In this document: positions 26,953-36,148 of the stretch, one piece after another
How positions within the stretch are numbered: the stretch's first letter is position 1
Layout: each line of letters begins with the position of its first letter
Source: an uncultured Bacteroidia bacterium
Lineage (GTDB): Bacteria; Bacteroidota; Bacteroidia; Bacteroidales; UBA932
Assembly (NCBI GenBank): GCA_902761655.1
Contig: CACWLD010000006.1
Location: forward strand, 1 to 64,000
DNA length: 64,000 nt
Direction: 5' to 3'
Translations under genes and position numbers: made by a program
Notes under the pieces: model-generated
Told to the model about the DNA's origin: nothing
Database searches by the model: none
The model's input: only the letters and a program-made list of their open reading frames with translations

Positions 26953-28013
26953 AAAGAGTATTGTTCATTGACCGTGACGGCACCATATTAGCCGAGCCCG
27001 CGGACGAGCAGGTGGATTCCCTGGAGAAGATGGAGTTCATCCCCGGAGCCATAAGCGGCCTGCGGAGCATAGCCGGCCTGGGATACGAGCTTGTAATGGC
27101 CACCAACCAGGATGGCCTGGGCACTCCAGCGTTCCCGGAAGAGGATTTCTGGCCGGCTCACAACAAGATGCTGGGCATCCTCAAGGGCGAGGGCGTGGTG
27201 TTCGACGACTTCCTCATAGACGAACACTTCCCCGCAGACAACTCCCCCTTCCGCAAGCCGGGAACAGGTATGTTCGGGAAGTATGTGGGCAACCCGGAAT
27301 ATGACCTTGCAGGCAGTTGGGTTATTGGAGACCGCGACACGGACGCGCAGCTGGCCAAAAACCTGGGAACGGGATTCCTGAGGGTGGAAGGCCCGGACAG
27401 CTGGGCGCAGATAGCGGAAGCGCTGCGCAGCACTGTCCGCAGGGGCCAGGTGTCCCGCAAGACAAAGGAGACGGACATCCAGGTTGTAATAGACCTGGAC
27501 GGGAAAGGCCCCTACGGCATTGACACCGGGCTCAAGTTCTTCGACCATATGCTGGACCAGATAGCCCACCACAGCGGTGCCTCCCTGCTGGTCAAATGCA
27601 AGGGAGACCTTGAAGTTGACGAGCACCACACAATGGAAGACGTCGCAATTGCGCTTGGAGAGGCCATAGCCTCCGCGCTGGGAGACAAGCGCGGCATTGG
27701 CCGCTACGGCTTCGCCCTGCCTATGGACGAGAGCCGCGCCCTGGTGCTCCTGGACTTTGGCGGCCGTATTGACTTTGCCTGGGACGTGCATTTCACCCGC
27801 GAGTACGTAGGAGACACCCCCACGGAGATGTTCAAGCACTTCTTCCAGTCCCTGTGCTCCGCTTCAAAGTGCAACCTGCGCATAGAGGCCAAGGGAGAGA
27901 ACAACCACCACATTGCCGAGGCGGTTTTCAAGGCATACGCCCGCGCCCTCAAGATGGCCATAAAGCGAGACGTTTTCAGTTACGAACTTCCCAGCAGCAA
28001 AGGACTGTTATGA
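26949..28013 (+). CDS. hisB: Bifunctional histidinol-phosphatase / imidazoleglycerol-phosphate dehydratase
   Basis: 354 residues. The N-terminal HAD phosphatase (about 1-165) has FIDRDGTIL and [15 protein letters not shown]. The zinc-binding cysteines of the E. coli enzyme are absent (FRKPGTG region without Cys), as in my recollection of other Bacteroidota HisB. The C-terminal dehydratase (about 170-354) has the two metal-binding motifs [15 protein letters not shown] and [17 protein letters not shown]. It catalyses steps 7 and 9. It overlaps hisDC and hisH by 4 bases each. Confidence 0.96.
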   Translation: MKRVLFIDRDGTILAEPADEQVDSLEKMEFIPGAISGLRSIAGLGYELVMATNQDGLGTPAFPEEDFWPAHNKMLGILKGEGVVFDDFLIDEHFPADNSPFRKPGTGMFGKYVGNPEYDLAGSWVIGDRDTDAQLAKNLGTGFLRVEGPDSWAQIAEALRSTVRRGQVSRKTKETDIQVVIDLDGKGPYGIDTGLKFFDHMLDQIAHHSGASLLVKCKGDLEVDEHHTMEDVAIALGEAIASALGDKRGIGRYGFALPMDESRALVLLDFGGRIDFAWDVHFTREYVGDTPTEMFKHFFQSLCSASKCNLRIEAKGENNHHIAEAVFKAYARALKMAIKRDVFSYELPSSKGLL

Positions 28014-28594
28014 TAGCGATAATAGATTACAAGATGGGCAACCTGCGCTCAGTGAAGAACGCCCTCTCCAGACTGGGGGCGGAGTATACGGTTACTGACG
28101 ATGCCGCCGCCATAGTTGCGGCGGACAAGGTCCTGCTGCCCGGCGTAGGCTACGCCGCGCAGGCAATGGCCAACCTCCGCGAACGCGGCCTCGTGGACGT
28201 GATCCGCGGCCTGCGCAAGCCCGTGCTGGGCATCTGCATAGGGATGCAGGTGCTCTGCCGCTACAGCGAGGAGGGCGACACCCCCTGCCTGGATGTCTTT
28301 GACACCGACGTCCGCCTCTTCAAGGCATCGGAGGACCTCAAGGTGCCCCATATGGGCTGGAACTCCATCTCCAACCTGGATTCCAAGCTGTTCAAAGGCG
28401 TGGACGAGGGCTCGTACGTTTACTTTGTACACTCCTACCGCCCCGGGCTGTGCCAGGACACCATAGCCACTTCAAGGCACGGTGACCTGTTCAGCGCCGC
28501 CCTCAAATACGAGAATTTCTACGGCACGCAGTTCCATCCGGAAAAGAGCGGAGACGTAGGAGAAAAGATACTTTCCAACTTCCTGGCCCTATGA
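28010..28594 (+). CDS. hisH: Imidazole glycerol phosphate synthase, glutaminase subunit
   Basis: Class I glutamine amidotransferase that feeds ammonia to HisF. The 194 residues start at the ATG overlapping the hisB stop. Catalytic triad: Cys in [10 protein letters not shown], and His and Glu in [12 protein letters not shown]. All are intact, in contrast to CarA and PurF in this window. [10 protein letters not shown] and [11 protein letters not shown] are typical. It overlaps hisA by 4 bases. Confidence 0.96.
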   Translation: MIAIIDYKMGNLRSVKNALSRLGAEYTVTDDAAAIVAADKVLLPGVGYAAQAMANLRERGLVDVIRGLRKPVLGICIGMQVLCRYSEEGDTPCLDVFDTDVRLFKASEDLKVPHMGWNSISNLDSKLFKGVDEGSYVYFVHSYRPGLCQDTIATSRHGDLFSAALKYENFYGTQFHPEKSGDVGEKILSNFLAL

Positions 28595-29316
28595 TAGAGG
28601 TAATCCCTGCAATTGATATAATTGACGGACGCTGCGTGCGCCTGAGCCAGGGAGACTACGGCCGCTCCAAGACCTATGGAGACCCCCTGGATATGGCCAA
28701 GGCGTTTGCAGACGCCGGGGCGTCCCGCGTCCACCTGGTGGACCTGGACGGCGCAAAGGCGTCCTCCCCCGCCAACCTGGCCGTACTGGAGAAGATTGCT
28801 TCGCTTGGGGCCTTGCGCTCCGAGTGGGGCGGCGGCATCAAGTCCGCCCAGGCCCTGCGCAGCGTCTTTGACGCCGGCGCGGACTGGGCCATCGTAGGGA
28901 GCATCGCCGCCCTGGAGCCTGACCTCTTCGCCCAGTGGCTCCAAGCCTTCGGCTCGGAAAAACTGATCCTTGGCGCCGATGTCAAGAACGCCAGGATAGC
29001 GGTGAAAGGCTGGCTGGAAGAGTCCGCGCTGGGCATAGAAGACCTCCTTGAGAAGTTCCGCCCCTGCGGGCTGGTGCAGGTGATATGCACGGACATATCC
29101 AAGGACGGAATGCTCTGCGGCCCTTCGGAGGAAATGTACACCCAGCTGAAAACCCGCTTCCCGGAGATGGAGTTCACCGTATCCGGAGGCATCAGCAAGA
29201 ACGCGGACATTGAACGGATAAAGGAACTGGGACTCCCCCGCGTCATTGTAGGAAAGGCTTTCTACGAGGGCCGCATAACACTTAAAGAGTTAGCAAAATG
29301 GTGGCAAAACGCATAA
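28591..29316 (+). CDS. hisA: ProFAR isomerase
   Basis: Phosphoribosyl-formimino-5-aminoimidazole carboxamide ribotide isomerase, a TIM barrel of 241 residues. The first strand IPAIDIIDGRCVRLSQGDY holds the catalytic Asp. VHLVDLDGAKA, the phosphate-binding EWGGGIKS and VSGGISKNADIERI follow, and the second catalytic Asp is in CTDISKDGML. The start overlaps hisH (ATGA). The end overlaps the hisF start by 19 bases. Confidence 0.96.
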   Translation: MIEVIPAIDIIDGRCVRLSQGDYGRSKTYGDPLDMAKAFADAGASRVHLVDLDGAKASSPANLAVLEKIASLGALRSEWGGGIKSAQALRSVFDAGADWAIVGSIAALEPDLFAQWLQAFGSEKLILGADVKNARIAVKGWLEESALGIEDLLEKFRPCGLVQVICTDISKDGMLCGPSEEMYTQLKTRFPEMEFTVSGGISKNADIERIKELGLPRVIVGKAFYEGRITLKELAKWWQNA

Positions 29317-30056
29317 TCCCCTGCCTTGACGTAAACGAGGGCAGGACGGTCAAGGGCATCAACTTTGTCAGCCTCAGGGACGTGGGCGACCCTGTGGAGC
29401 TGGGAGCCCACTATGCCCGCGAAGGCGCGGACGAACTGGTCTACCTTGACATCAGCGCCACCCACGAGGGCCGCCACACCTTCACCAAGCTGGTGGAAAG
29501 GATAGCGGACCATATCAACATCCCCTTCACCGTAGGAGGCGGCATCTCCACTATGGAAGATGCGGAAAGGCTTCTGAACGCCGGAGCGGACAAGATCTCC
29601 GTGAACAGCGCCGCCATTGCCAATCCACAGATCATAGACACCCTGGCAAACCGCTACGGCAACCAGTTCGTGGTGAGCGCTATCGACGCCAAGCTTACGC
29701 CTGACGGCCGCTGGCTTGCCACTACTCACGGCGGCCGCCGCCTCACGGACAAGGAGCTCTTTGCCTGGGCCCACGAGGTTCAGGAGCGCGGCGCCGGAGA
29801 AATCCTCCTCACCTCTATGGAGCACGACGGTGTCCGCCAGGGCTACCCCTGTGATCTGTACGCAGAACTATGCTCACAGCTCAGCATCCCGGTGATCGCC
29901 TCCGGCGGCGCGGGCAGCATCCAGGACATAGCTGACGTGCTCACCAAGGGCAAGGCGGACGCAGCCCTTGCCGCCAGCATCTTCCACTACGGCACATACA
30001 AGATTTCAGAGGTCAAGAAAGCCCTCGCAGAACAAGGAATAAACGTACGGTTATGA
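29298..30056 (+). CDS. hisF: Imidazole glycerol phosphate synthase, cyclase subunit
   Basis: TIM-barrel cyclase producing IGP and AICAR, using ammonia from HisH. The 252 residues have RIIPCLDVNEGRTVKGINF (catalytic Asp), DELVYLDISATHEGRHTF, TVGGGISTMEDAERLLNAGADKISVNSAA, EILLTSMEHDGVRQGY (second catalytic Asp) and ASGGAGSIQDI. AICAR released here is a substrate of PurH, encoded in the adjacent purine operon. Confidence 0.97.
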   Translation: MVAKRIIPCLDVNEGRTVKGINFVSLRDVGDPVELGAHYAREGADELVYLDISATHEGRHTFTKLVERIADHINIPFTVGGGISTMEDAERLLNAGADKISVNSAAIANPQIIDTLANRYGNQFVVSAIDAKLTPDGRWLATTHGGRRLTDKELFAWAHEVQERGAGEILLTSMEHDGVRQGYPCDLYAELCSQLSIPVIASGGAGSIQDIADVLTKGKADAALAASIFHYGTYKISEVKKALAEQGINVRL

Positions 30057-30655
30057 TAGAATTCAAAGATCTCAACCTGGAGAAATGCGCTGACGGCCTT
30101 GTGCCGGTAATAATCCAGGACTGCACCACCCTCAAGGTCCTTATGCTGGGTTATATGAACGATGAAGCCCTCCAGAAGACCCAGGAAGAGGGCAAGGTCA
30201 CCTTCTGGTCCCGCAGCAAAGGCCGCCTCTGGACCAAAGGCGAAACCAGCGGCAACTACCTGCTGGTCAAGGAAATATACGCAGACTGCGATGCGGACAC
30301 CCTTCTGATCAAGGCAGATCCTGTAGGCCCCACCTGCCACCGCGGCACCACCGCCTGCTTCGACACCCCTGAGGACGAAGGCTTCATCCGTTCCCTCTCC
30401 CGCCTCATCCAGGACCGCCACGCCAAAATGCCGGAAGGCTCCTACACCACAAAGCTGTTCATCAAAGGCTCAAAGACCGTCGCCAAGAAATTCGGCGAGG
30501 AGAGCAGCGAATGCATAATAGAAGCCGTCGCAGGCAACCGCGATAGATTCCTATACGAAGCCTGCGACGTAATGTATCACTATCTTGTCCTCCTGGAGCA
30601 GATGGGCGTCAGCCTCTCCGACATAGAAAAGGAACTCGCCCTCCGCCACCGGTAA
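30053..30655 (+). CDS. hisIE: Phosphoribosyl-AMP cyclohydrolase / phosphoribosyl-ATP pyrophosphatase
   Basis: Bifunctional enzyme for steps 2 and 3. The HisI part (about 1-105) has VLMLGYMNDEALQKT, the zinc and substrate block FWSRSKGRLWTKGETSGN and DADTLLIKADPVGPTCH. The HisE part (about 110-200) is an all-helical MazG-like domain with FGEESSECIIEA. It is the last gene of the his operon and overlaps hisF by 4 bases. Its TAA lies inside a hairpin arm shared with the convergent hydrolase gene. Confidence 0.96.
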   Translation: MIEFKDLNLEKCADGLVPVIIQDCTTLKVLMLGYMNDEALQKTQEEGKVTFWSRSKGRLWTKGETSGNYLLVKEIYADCDADTLLIKADPVGPTCHRGTTACFDTPEDEGFIRSLSRLIQDRHAKMPEGSYTTKLFIKGSKTVAKKFGEESSECIIEAVAGNRDRFLYEACDVMYHYLVLLEQMGVSLSDIEKELALRHR

Positions 30656-30669
30656 ACCCTTGGTTTACC
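30651..30669. terminator. Shared hairpin between convergent genes
   Basis: Perfect 8-bp stem GGTAAACC/GGTTTACC with a 3-base loop. The left arm contains the hisIE TAA, and the right arm contains the stop of the opposing hydrolase. No T-run follows on either strand, so a classical intrinsic terminator is not shown. It may act as a bidirectional 3'-end structure. Confidence 0.45.
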
Positions 30670-31741
30670 AGTTCTTGCGGTCGAAGGTCCACTCAGGGTA
30701 GAAGGTCTTGCCGTACTCGTCGTTCATAAAGAGGGCGGAATCACCTACCTGGCCCTTGAGCTGCCAGTTGAGCCATTTGGTTGCCACAACCGCATAAGCT
30801 CCGGCGTTCTTCTCATAGTATGTTCCGTGATGTCCGTCAAGAGTAGAGATCTTAACAACAGGGATGTTGTCGGCAATCCTTCCCCAGTCTCCGTTGGCAT
30901 TGTTGTATGCCACGTCAACCTTTCCTCCATTGAGGTAAAGCATAGGGGTGTGCAGGTTGGCCAGGGACTTCTTTGAAGCGCCGCTCATTTCCATATCGCC
31001 AATTCCTGAATTGAAAATCAGGCAGGTCTTGATACGGGGGTCGTGTGCAACGGCCAGCACCTGGGCTCCGCCGCAGGACTGTCCCATTGCCGCAACTTTC
31101 TCAAGGTCAATGAGATGGTAGTACTCGCTGGCGTCGTTTCCGTTCTGGTCAGTAAGCCAGTCAAGAGCCTCCAGGAGCTGCCTTGCATATGTGCGGAACG
31201 GCTGGGGTGCAGGCTGTGCCTGCCTGTTCCTGTTGTTTCTGTTGTTCCTGGCTGCGGCCTGACGCGCAGCCTCGCGCTCTGCGGCCTGCTGGGCCCTTTC
31301 CGCCTCCGTATAAGGAGTGAGCCTTTCTCCGTTGCCCATAACGGCGTTGACCTTGCTTTCAGGATAATTGCCCCTGACAACACCTCTCCACTGTGCGTAG
31401 AAGTCCTCGTCGGACATCTCCTGGTACGGGCCTATCGCAATGACAAGGTATCCGTGAGAAGCCACTTCCGTGAGAAGGCGGCTCATTTCAAGGCTGTTGT
31501 TGGCGCAAGCGCCGTTTGCATACAGGAGAACGGGAATCTTTCCGTTCTCTGAAACATAAGCCCTGAGGTTCTGGGGACGGTAAATAACGTGTGTAGGAAG
31601 GCTCTCGTCACCAATGGCAACGGCCTTGTACTCTCCCGTTCCCCCGTTCTCAATAACCTGGGAATACTTGGTCTGCGCGGAGCAGACTGCACCCGCGGCC
31701 AGGATTGCCGCTGCCAGTGCAAGAAGTTTCTTAGCTTTCAT
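30665..31741 (-). CDS. Secreted alpha/beta hydrolase with low-complexity insert
   Basis: 358 residues starting with a Sec signal (MKAKKLLALAAAILAAGAVCSA). The alpha/beta-hydrolase core has the nucleophile elbow AAMGQSCGGAQ (Ser), a candidate acid in GGKVDVAYNN and a candidate His in DGHHGTYY. YANGACANNSLEMSRL near residue 73 resembles the oxyanion region of dienelactone-hydrolase-like and chlorophyllase-like enzymes. Between about residues 150 and 190, an Ala/Gln/Arg/Asn-rich segment interrupts the fold. The substrate is unknown. It lies downstream of purD in the same direction, 19 bases away, and could be read through from the purine operon. Confidence 0.82.
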   Translation of the reverse strand: MKAKKLLALAAAILAAGAVCSAQTKYSQVIENGGTGEYKAVAIGDESLPTHVIYRPQNLRAYVSENGKIPVLLYANGACANNSLEMSRLLTEVASHGYLVIAIGPYQEMSDEDFYAQWRGVVRGNYPESKVNAVMGNGERLTPYTEAERAQQAAEREAARQAAARNNRNNRNRQAQPAPQPFRTYARQLLEALDWLTDQNGNDASEYYHLIDLEKVAAMGQSCGGAQVLAVAHDPRIKTCLIFNSGIGDMEMSGASKKSLANLHTPMLYLNGGKVDVAYNNANGDWGRIADNIPVVKISTLDGHHGTYYEKNAGAYAVVATKWLNWQLKGQVGDSALFMNDEYGKTFYPEWTFDRKNW

Positions 31742-31760
31742 TGTCTATCAGTTTTATGTG

Positions 31761-33011
31761 TTATTCAAATGCTATGTGGGCGATGTCCTTGCGGTAGAAG
31801 AGGTTGGGGCAGCGGATGGCGGCGACGTCGGCGTAGACGGCGTCGCGGGCCTGAGCGATGCTTGCGGCGCGGGAGACGCACATCATTACGCGGCCGCCTG
31901 CGGTAAGCAGCTTTCCATCCTGGGTCTTGGTTCCCATATGGAAGATGCGTCCCTTGACATCCTTGCAGCCCTCGATCTCAAATCCTTTCTGGTAAGATCC
32001 GGGATAGCCCTTGGAGGCAAGGACCACACCCATTGTAACGTCATTGCTCCATTCAAGGGGCTTTGCAGGAGTTCCTGTAGCCACGCTGTAGAACATATCG
32101 TAAATGTCGGAATCCAGAAGAGGAAGGACCACTTCCGTCTCCGGGTCGCCGAAGCGGGCGTTGAACTCTATCACCTTGATTCCCTGGGGAGTCTTCATCA
32201 ATCCGCCGTAGAGGACGCCGCTGAGCGGGCAGCCTTCGGTTACCATTGCGTGGGCCGTCCTCTGCATTATGAACTGAAGGGCGTAGATGCGGTCTTCTTC
32301 AGTGATGAAAGGGAGGCCGGTGTAAGCGCCCATACCTCCGGTATTGGGGCCCCTGTCACCGTCATAAGCCCTCTTGTGGTCCTGGGAAAGCGGCATTGGA
32401 TAAACCCTGGACCCGTCCACGAAGCACATAAAGGAGAACTCGGGGCCGGTGAGGAAGTCCTCTATCACAACCTTTCCCTTGCCGAAGGACTCGTCGAGGA
32501 GCATATCCTTGAGGGCGGCCTTGGCCTCCTCAAGGTCAGCGGCTATGATGACGCCCTTGCCGGCGGCAAGGCCGTCGTATTTGAGCACCGCGGGGAAAGG
32601 CCTGGCCGCCACATACTCCACGGCCTGGTCATAGTCCGTGAAGCTCTTGTAAGCGGCCGTAGGAACGCCGTAGCGCTCCATTACCTGCTTGGCGAACTCC
32701 TTGCTGCTCTCTATCCTGGTAGCGGCCTTGGTGTGCCCGAAAACGGGCATTCCGGCGGCGCGGAAGGCATCCGTGAGGCCTGCCGCAAGCGCCGCCTCCG
32801 GGCCCACGACGGTCAGGTCCACGCCTTTCTCCTGCGCGAAGGCCTTGAGAGCCTCAACGTCAGTGTCCTTGATGGGAACGCACTCCGCCTGGGCGGCTAT
32901 TCCGGCATTACCGGGAGCGCAGTAAATCTTTCCTACCTGCGGGGAGCGGCTGAGCGCATCCACAATTGCGTGTTCACGGCCGCCGCCGCCAACTACCAGA
33001 ACGGTTTTCAT
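31761..33011 (-). CDS. purD: Phosphoribosylamine-glycine ligase
   Basis: ATP-grasp ligase making GAR from phosphoribosylamine and glycine. The 416 residues start VLVVGGGGREHAIVDAL. They continue with VVGPEAALAAGLTDAF, the ATP-grasp loop KYDGLAAGKGVIIA and SQDHKRAYDGDRGPNTGGMGAY. EFNARFGDPETEVVLPLL is also present. Complete and normal in length. It is the last pur gene in the operon, 5 bases after purH. Confidence 0.97.
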   Translation of the reverse strand: MKTVLVVGGGGREHAIVDALSRSPQVGKIYCAPGNAGIAAQAECVPIKDTDVEALKAFAQEKGVDLTVVGPEAALAAGLTDAFRAAGMPVFGHTKAATRIESSKEFAKQVMERYGVPTAAYKSFTDYDQAVEYVAARPFPAVLKYDGLAAGKGVIIAADLEEAKAALKDMLLDESFGKGKVVIEDFLTGPEFSFMCFVDGSRVYPMPLSQDHKRAYDGDRGPNTGGMGAYTGLPFITEEDRIYALQFIMQRTAHAMVTEGCPLSGVLYGGLMKTPQGIKVIEFNARFGDPETEVVLPLLDSDIYDMFYSVATGTPAKPLEWSNDVTMGVVLASKGYPGSYQKGFEIEGCKDVKGRIFHMGTKTQDGKLLTAGGRVMMCVSRAASIAQARDAVYADVAAIRCPNLFYRKDIAHIAFE

Positions 33012-33016
33012 ATATC

Positions 33017-34546
33017 CTAGTGCTTAAAGTGTCTGATTCCTGTAAAGAGCATTGTGATGCCCAGCTCGTCCGCCTTCTGGATTGACTCCTCGTCGCGGAT
33101 GCTTCCGCCGGGCTGTACTATTGCGGTTACGCCGTACTTGGCAGCCAGTTCAACGGTATCCCCAAACGGGAGGAATCCGTCCGAAGCCAGTACGAGGTCC
33201 TTGGTGAAACCGGCCGCATTGGCTTCCTTGAGGGCTATCTCGGCGGATCCCACGCGGTTTGTCTGGCCTGCTCCCACGCCAACGGTGTGGTTGTCCTTGA
33301 CAACGGTAATGGCGTTGGACTTGACGTGCTTTACTATCTTCCAGCCAAAGTCAAGGTCCGCGAGCTGATCGGCCGTAGGCTTTACCTTGGTGACGCACAT
33401 CTCAGGCGTAACCTTCTCTATCTGGGTGTCCAGCTGCTGTGCCAGCATACCACCGTTCACGCTGATGTACTGAGGAACGGGAGCGTCGCTCTTTGTCATA
33501 TCCACCTGCATAACGCGGAGGTTCTTCTTGGAAGAAAGGATTTCCAAGGCCTCCGGAGTGTAGGAAGGAGCCAGGACAATCTCCAGGAAGATGGGCTTCA
33601 TACCAGCGGCCACCTCGGCTGTGAGTTCGCGGTTTACGGCTACTATGCCGCCGTAAATGCTCACCTTGTCAGCCTCGTATGCGGCCTGCCAGGCTTCCTC
33701 AATGGTCTTGCCCACCGCAGCGCCGCAAGGGTTCATATGCTTGAGGGCCACGCAGAACGGTTCGTCAAAGTCACGTACCACGTTAAGGGCGGCGTTGGCA
33801 TCCTGTATGTTATTGTAAGACAGCTCCTTGCCCTGGATTTGCTTTGCAAATGCAAGGGAGAAGGAAGCTGGCTGCATAGAAGCGTAGAACTTGGCGCTCT
33901 GGTGAGGGTTCTCGCCGTAGCGGAGGCCCTGCTTGAGGTCGTACTCAAGGAAGAGCTTCTCGTTAAGTCCGGCCTTTGCGCGCATATAGGTGGCTATGCA
34001 GCTGTCATATTCTGCTGTATGGGTATAGGCCTTTGCTGAGAGCTTGAGGCGGGTTTCAGGCAGGGTGTTGCCGTTGGCGCCAATCTCCGCAAGGATGCCG
34101 TCGTAGTCTGAAGGGTCGCAGACAACTGTCACGTCCTTCCAGTTCTTTGCGGCGCTGCGCAGCATTGAAGGACCGCCTATGTCAATGTTCTCTATGGCAT
34201 CCTCCATTGTCACGTCAGGCTTTGCAATGGTCTGGCGGAAAGGATAAAGGTTGACGCAGACCATATCTATGAATTCTATCCCGTTGTCCTTGAGGGCCTT
34301 CAGGTGGGAAGGCTCGTCGCGGCGGGCGAGCAGGGCGCCGTGCACCTTGGGGTGCAGGGTCTTCACGCGGCCGTCGCATATCTCCGGGAATCCGGTTACC
34401 TCGCTTATTCCAATTGTCTTTACTCCATTGCTTTCCAGCAGCTTCTGTGTGCCGCCGGTGGCTATGATCTCCCAACCGAACTTCTGCAGGCCCTTTACAA
34501 AGTCCACCAGGCCGGTCTTGTCACTGACACTTACTAACGCTCTCAT
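33017..34546 (-). CDS. purH: AICAR transformylase / IMP cyclohydrolase
   Basis: Last two steps to IMP. The 509 residues have an N-terminal cyclohydrolase domain ([39 protein letters not shown]) and a C-terminal transformylase with the catalytic Lys-His in ALKHMNPCGAAVG. The family C-terminus LFTGIRHFKH is present. It uses 10-formyl-THF, which FolD can supply. It overlaps the purN 3' end by 26 bases. Confidence 0.97.
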   Translation of the reverse strand: MRALVSVSDKTGLVDFVKGLQKFGWEIIATGGTQKLLESNGVKTIGISEVTGFPEICDGRVKTLHPKVHGALLARRDEPSHLKALKDNGIEFIDMVCVNLYPFRQTIAKPDVTMEDAIENIDIGGPSMLRSAAKNWKDVTVVCDPSDYDGILAEIGANGNTLPETRLKLSAKAYTHTAEYDSCIATYMRAKAGLNEKLFLEYDLKQGLRYGENPHQSAKFYASMQPASFSLAFAKQIQGKELSYNNIQDANAALNVVRDFDEPFCVALKHMNPCGAAVGKTIEEAWQAAYEADKVSIYGGIVAVNRELTAEVAAGMKPIFLEIVLAPSYTPEALEILSSKKNLRVMQVDMTKSDAPVPQYISVNGGMLAQQLDTQIEKVTPEMCVTKVKPTADQLADLDFGWKIVKHVKSNAITVVKDNHTVGVGAGQTNRVGSAEIALKEANAAGFTKDLVLASDGFLPFGDTVELAAKYGVTAIVQPGGSIRDEESIQKADELGITMLFTGIRHFKH

Positions 34547-35105
34547 TAAGTAACTTGTTTATTGTTTCTATATAAAGTTTATGTTCTATCTTCTGCCCTA
34601 TGGCGTGCACCTCTTCAGGGTTGTCGCCGTCATATTCGAAGGCCCTCTGGGCAATTATGCGGCCTCCGTCCAGGGTCTCGTCCACCCAGTGTATGGTTAT
34701 TCCGTAAACCTTGACTCCGTATGCCACCGCTTCCTCCACTGCGTGCGCTCCCTTGAATGAAGGCAGCAGCGATGGATGGATGTTTATGATGCGGCCCTTG
34801 TAGCGGGAGAGCATTTCCTCCCCCAGAATGCGCATATATCCTGCAAGGCACACCAGGTCAATTCCCAGCGCGTCCATACGGTCCGCTATCTCGCGCTCGA
34901 AGTCCGCCTTGCGGGCATATGCCTTTGGGTTGAAAACGAACGTCTCAACCCCAAAGCGCTTTGCCCTTTCCAGGACGTACGCGCCCGGCTTATCGCACAC
35001 CAGCAGCGCTACGGTCGCCTGTAAGCGCCCGTCCGCGCAGGCCTGCGCTATGGCCTCGTAATTGCTTCCGTTTCCGCTTGCAAATACCGCCAGCCTCTTC
35101 ATCAT
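34521..35105 (-). CDS. purN: Phosphoribosylglycinamide formyltransferase
   Basis: Transfers formyl from 10-formyl-THF to GAR. The 194 residues start [15 protein letters not shown]. The active site is in [21 protein letters not shown] (Asn, His), with [13 protein letters not shown] carrying the catalytic Asp. Two adjacent ATGs (35105 and 35102) are possible starts. Either overlaps the purM stop (ATGATGA). The 3' end overlaps purH by 26 bases. Confidence 0.95.
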   Translation of the reverse strand: MMKRLAVFASGNGSNYEAIAQACADGRLQATVALLVCDKPGAYVLERAKRFGVETFVFNPKAYARKADFEREIADRMDALGIDLVCLAGYMRILGEEMLSRYKGRIINIHPSLLPSFKGAHAVEEAVAYGVKVYGITIHWVDETLDGGRIIAQRAFEYDGDNPEEVHAIGQKIEHKLYIETINKLLNESVSKCQ

Positions 35106-36133
35106 TTCAGGATTATGTTCACACCCTCACTGGATGTTACCTTTCCAATTACCGATGCCTTCTCTCCGTGGCTCTCCAGGATCTCTATGGCGTGTGCTGC
35201 CTCTGACTGGTCAAGCACCACCACCATTCCTATTCCCATATTGAAGATGTTGAACATCTCCCTGTGCGGAACCTTTCCCCACTTCTCCAGCATCTTGAAC
35301 ACCGGAAGGATCTCCCAGGTGCCTTCCTCTATCTCCAGGCCCTGGCCCTTCTGCAGCACGCGTGGTATGTTCTCGTCGAATCCGCCTCCGGTGATATGGC
35401 ATATTCCGTGAACGTCGCAGTTGCGGATCACATCCAGCACCTGCTTTACGTAAATCCTTGTAGGAGTGAGAAGTACTTCTCCCAGCATACGGCCGCCGAA
35501 TTCAGTTATGGGGTCCTTGAAGGACAGTCCGGCATCGGCCACTATCTTGCGCACGAGGCTGAATCCGTTGGAGTGAACTCCAGTGGATGCGATTCCTACC
35601 AGCACGTCGCCAACCTTCACCTTGGAGCCGTCTATCAGCTTGGACTTCTCCACCACTCCTGTGGTGAAGCCGGCGATGTCATACTCGCCTCCCCCGTACA
35701 TTCCGGGCATTTCGGCTGTCTCGCCGCCCACAAGGGCGCATCCCGCCTGGCGGCAACCCTCCGCCACTCCCGCAACTATGGCTTCCACCTTCTCCGGGAT
35801 GTTGTGGCCTATGGCCACATAGTCCAGGAAGAACAGCGGCTCGGCTCCCTGTGCCAGCACGTCGTTCACGCACATTGCAACCGCGTCAATTCCCACGGTG
35901 TCGTGCTTGTCCATTGCAAAGGCAATCTTGAGCTTGGTGCCCACTCCGTCCGTACCGCTCACGAGGACCGGTTCCTTGATTCCCAGGGACGCAAGGTCGA
36001 ACATTCCGCCAAATGAGCCTATTCCGCCCATCGAGCCCGGACGAGCCGTAGATGCAACGTGTTTCTTGATGCGGCTGACTACCTCATAGCCTGCCTCGAG
36101 ATTTACTCCCGCTTTTTCGTAAGTTTTAGCCAT
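35102..36133 (-). CDS. purM: AIR synthetase
   Basis: Converts FGAM to AIR with ATP. The 343 residues have the PurM fold: [71 protein letters not shown] and [15 protein letters not shown]. All motifs are intact. It starts 15 bases after the purF stop and overlaps purN by 4 bases or one, depending on the purN start. Confidence 0.96.
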   Translation of the reverse strand: MAKTYEKAGVNLEAGYEVVSRIKKHVASTARPGSMGGIGSFGGMFDLASLGIKEPVLVSGTDGVGTKLKIAFAMDKHDTVGIDAVAMCVNDVLAQGAEPLFFLDYVAIGHNIPEKVEAIVAGVAEGCRQAGCALVGGETAEMPGMYGGGEYDIAGFTTGVVEKSKLIDGSKVKVGDVLVGIASTGVHSNGFSLVRKIVADAGLSFKDPITEFGGRMLGEVLLTPTRIYVKQVLDVIRNCDVHGICHITGGGFDENIPRVLQKGQGLEIEEGTWEILPVFKMLEKWGKVPHREMFNIFNMGIGMVVVLDQSEAAHAIEILESHGEKASVIGKVTSSEGVNIILK

Positions 36134-36148
36134 ATTTCCGTTTAATCT

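Noticed and set aside
31614..33020. A 468-codon open frame on the plus strand opposite purD.
   Set aside because: PurD on the other strand is complete with all motifs. The plus frame has no family resemblance and no promoter.
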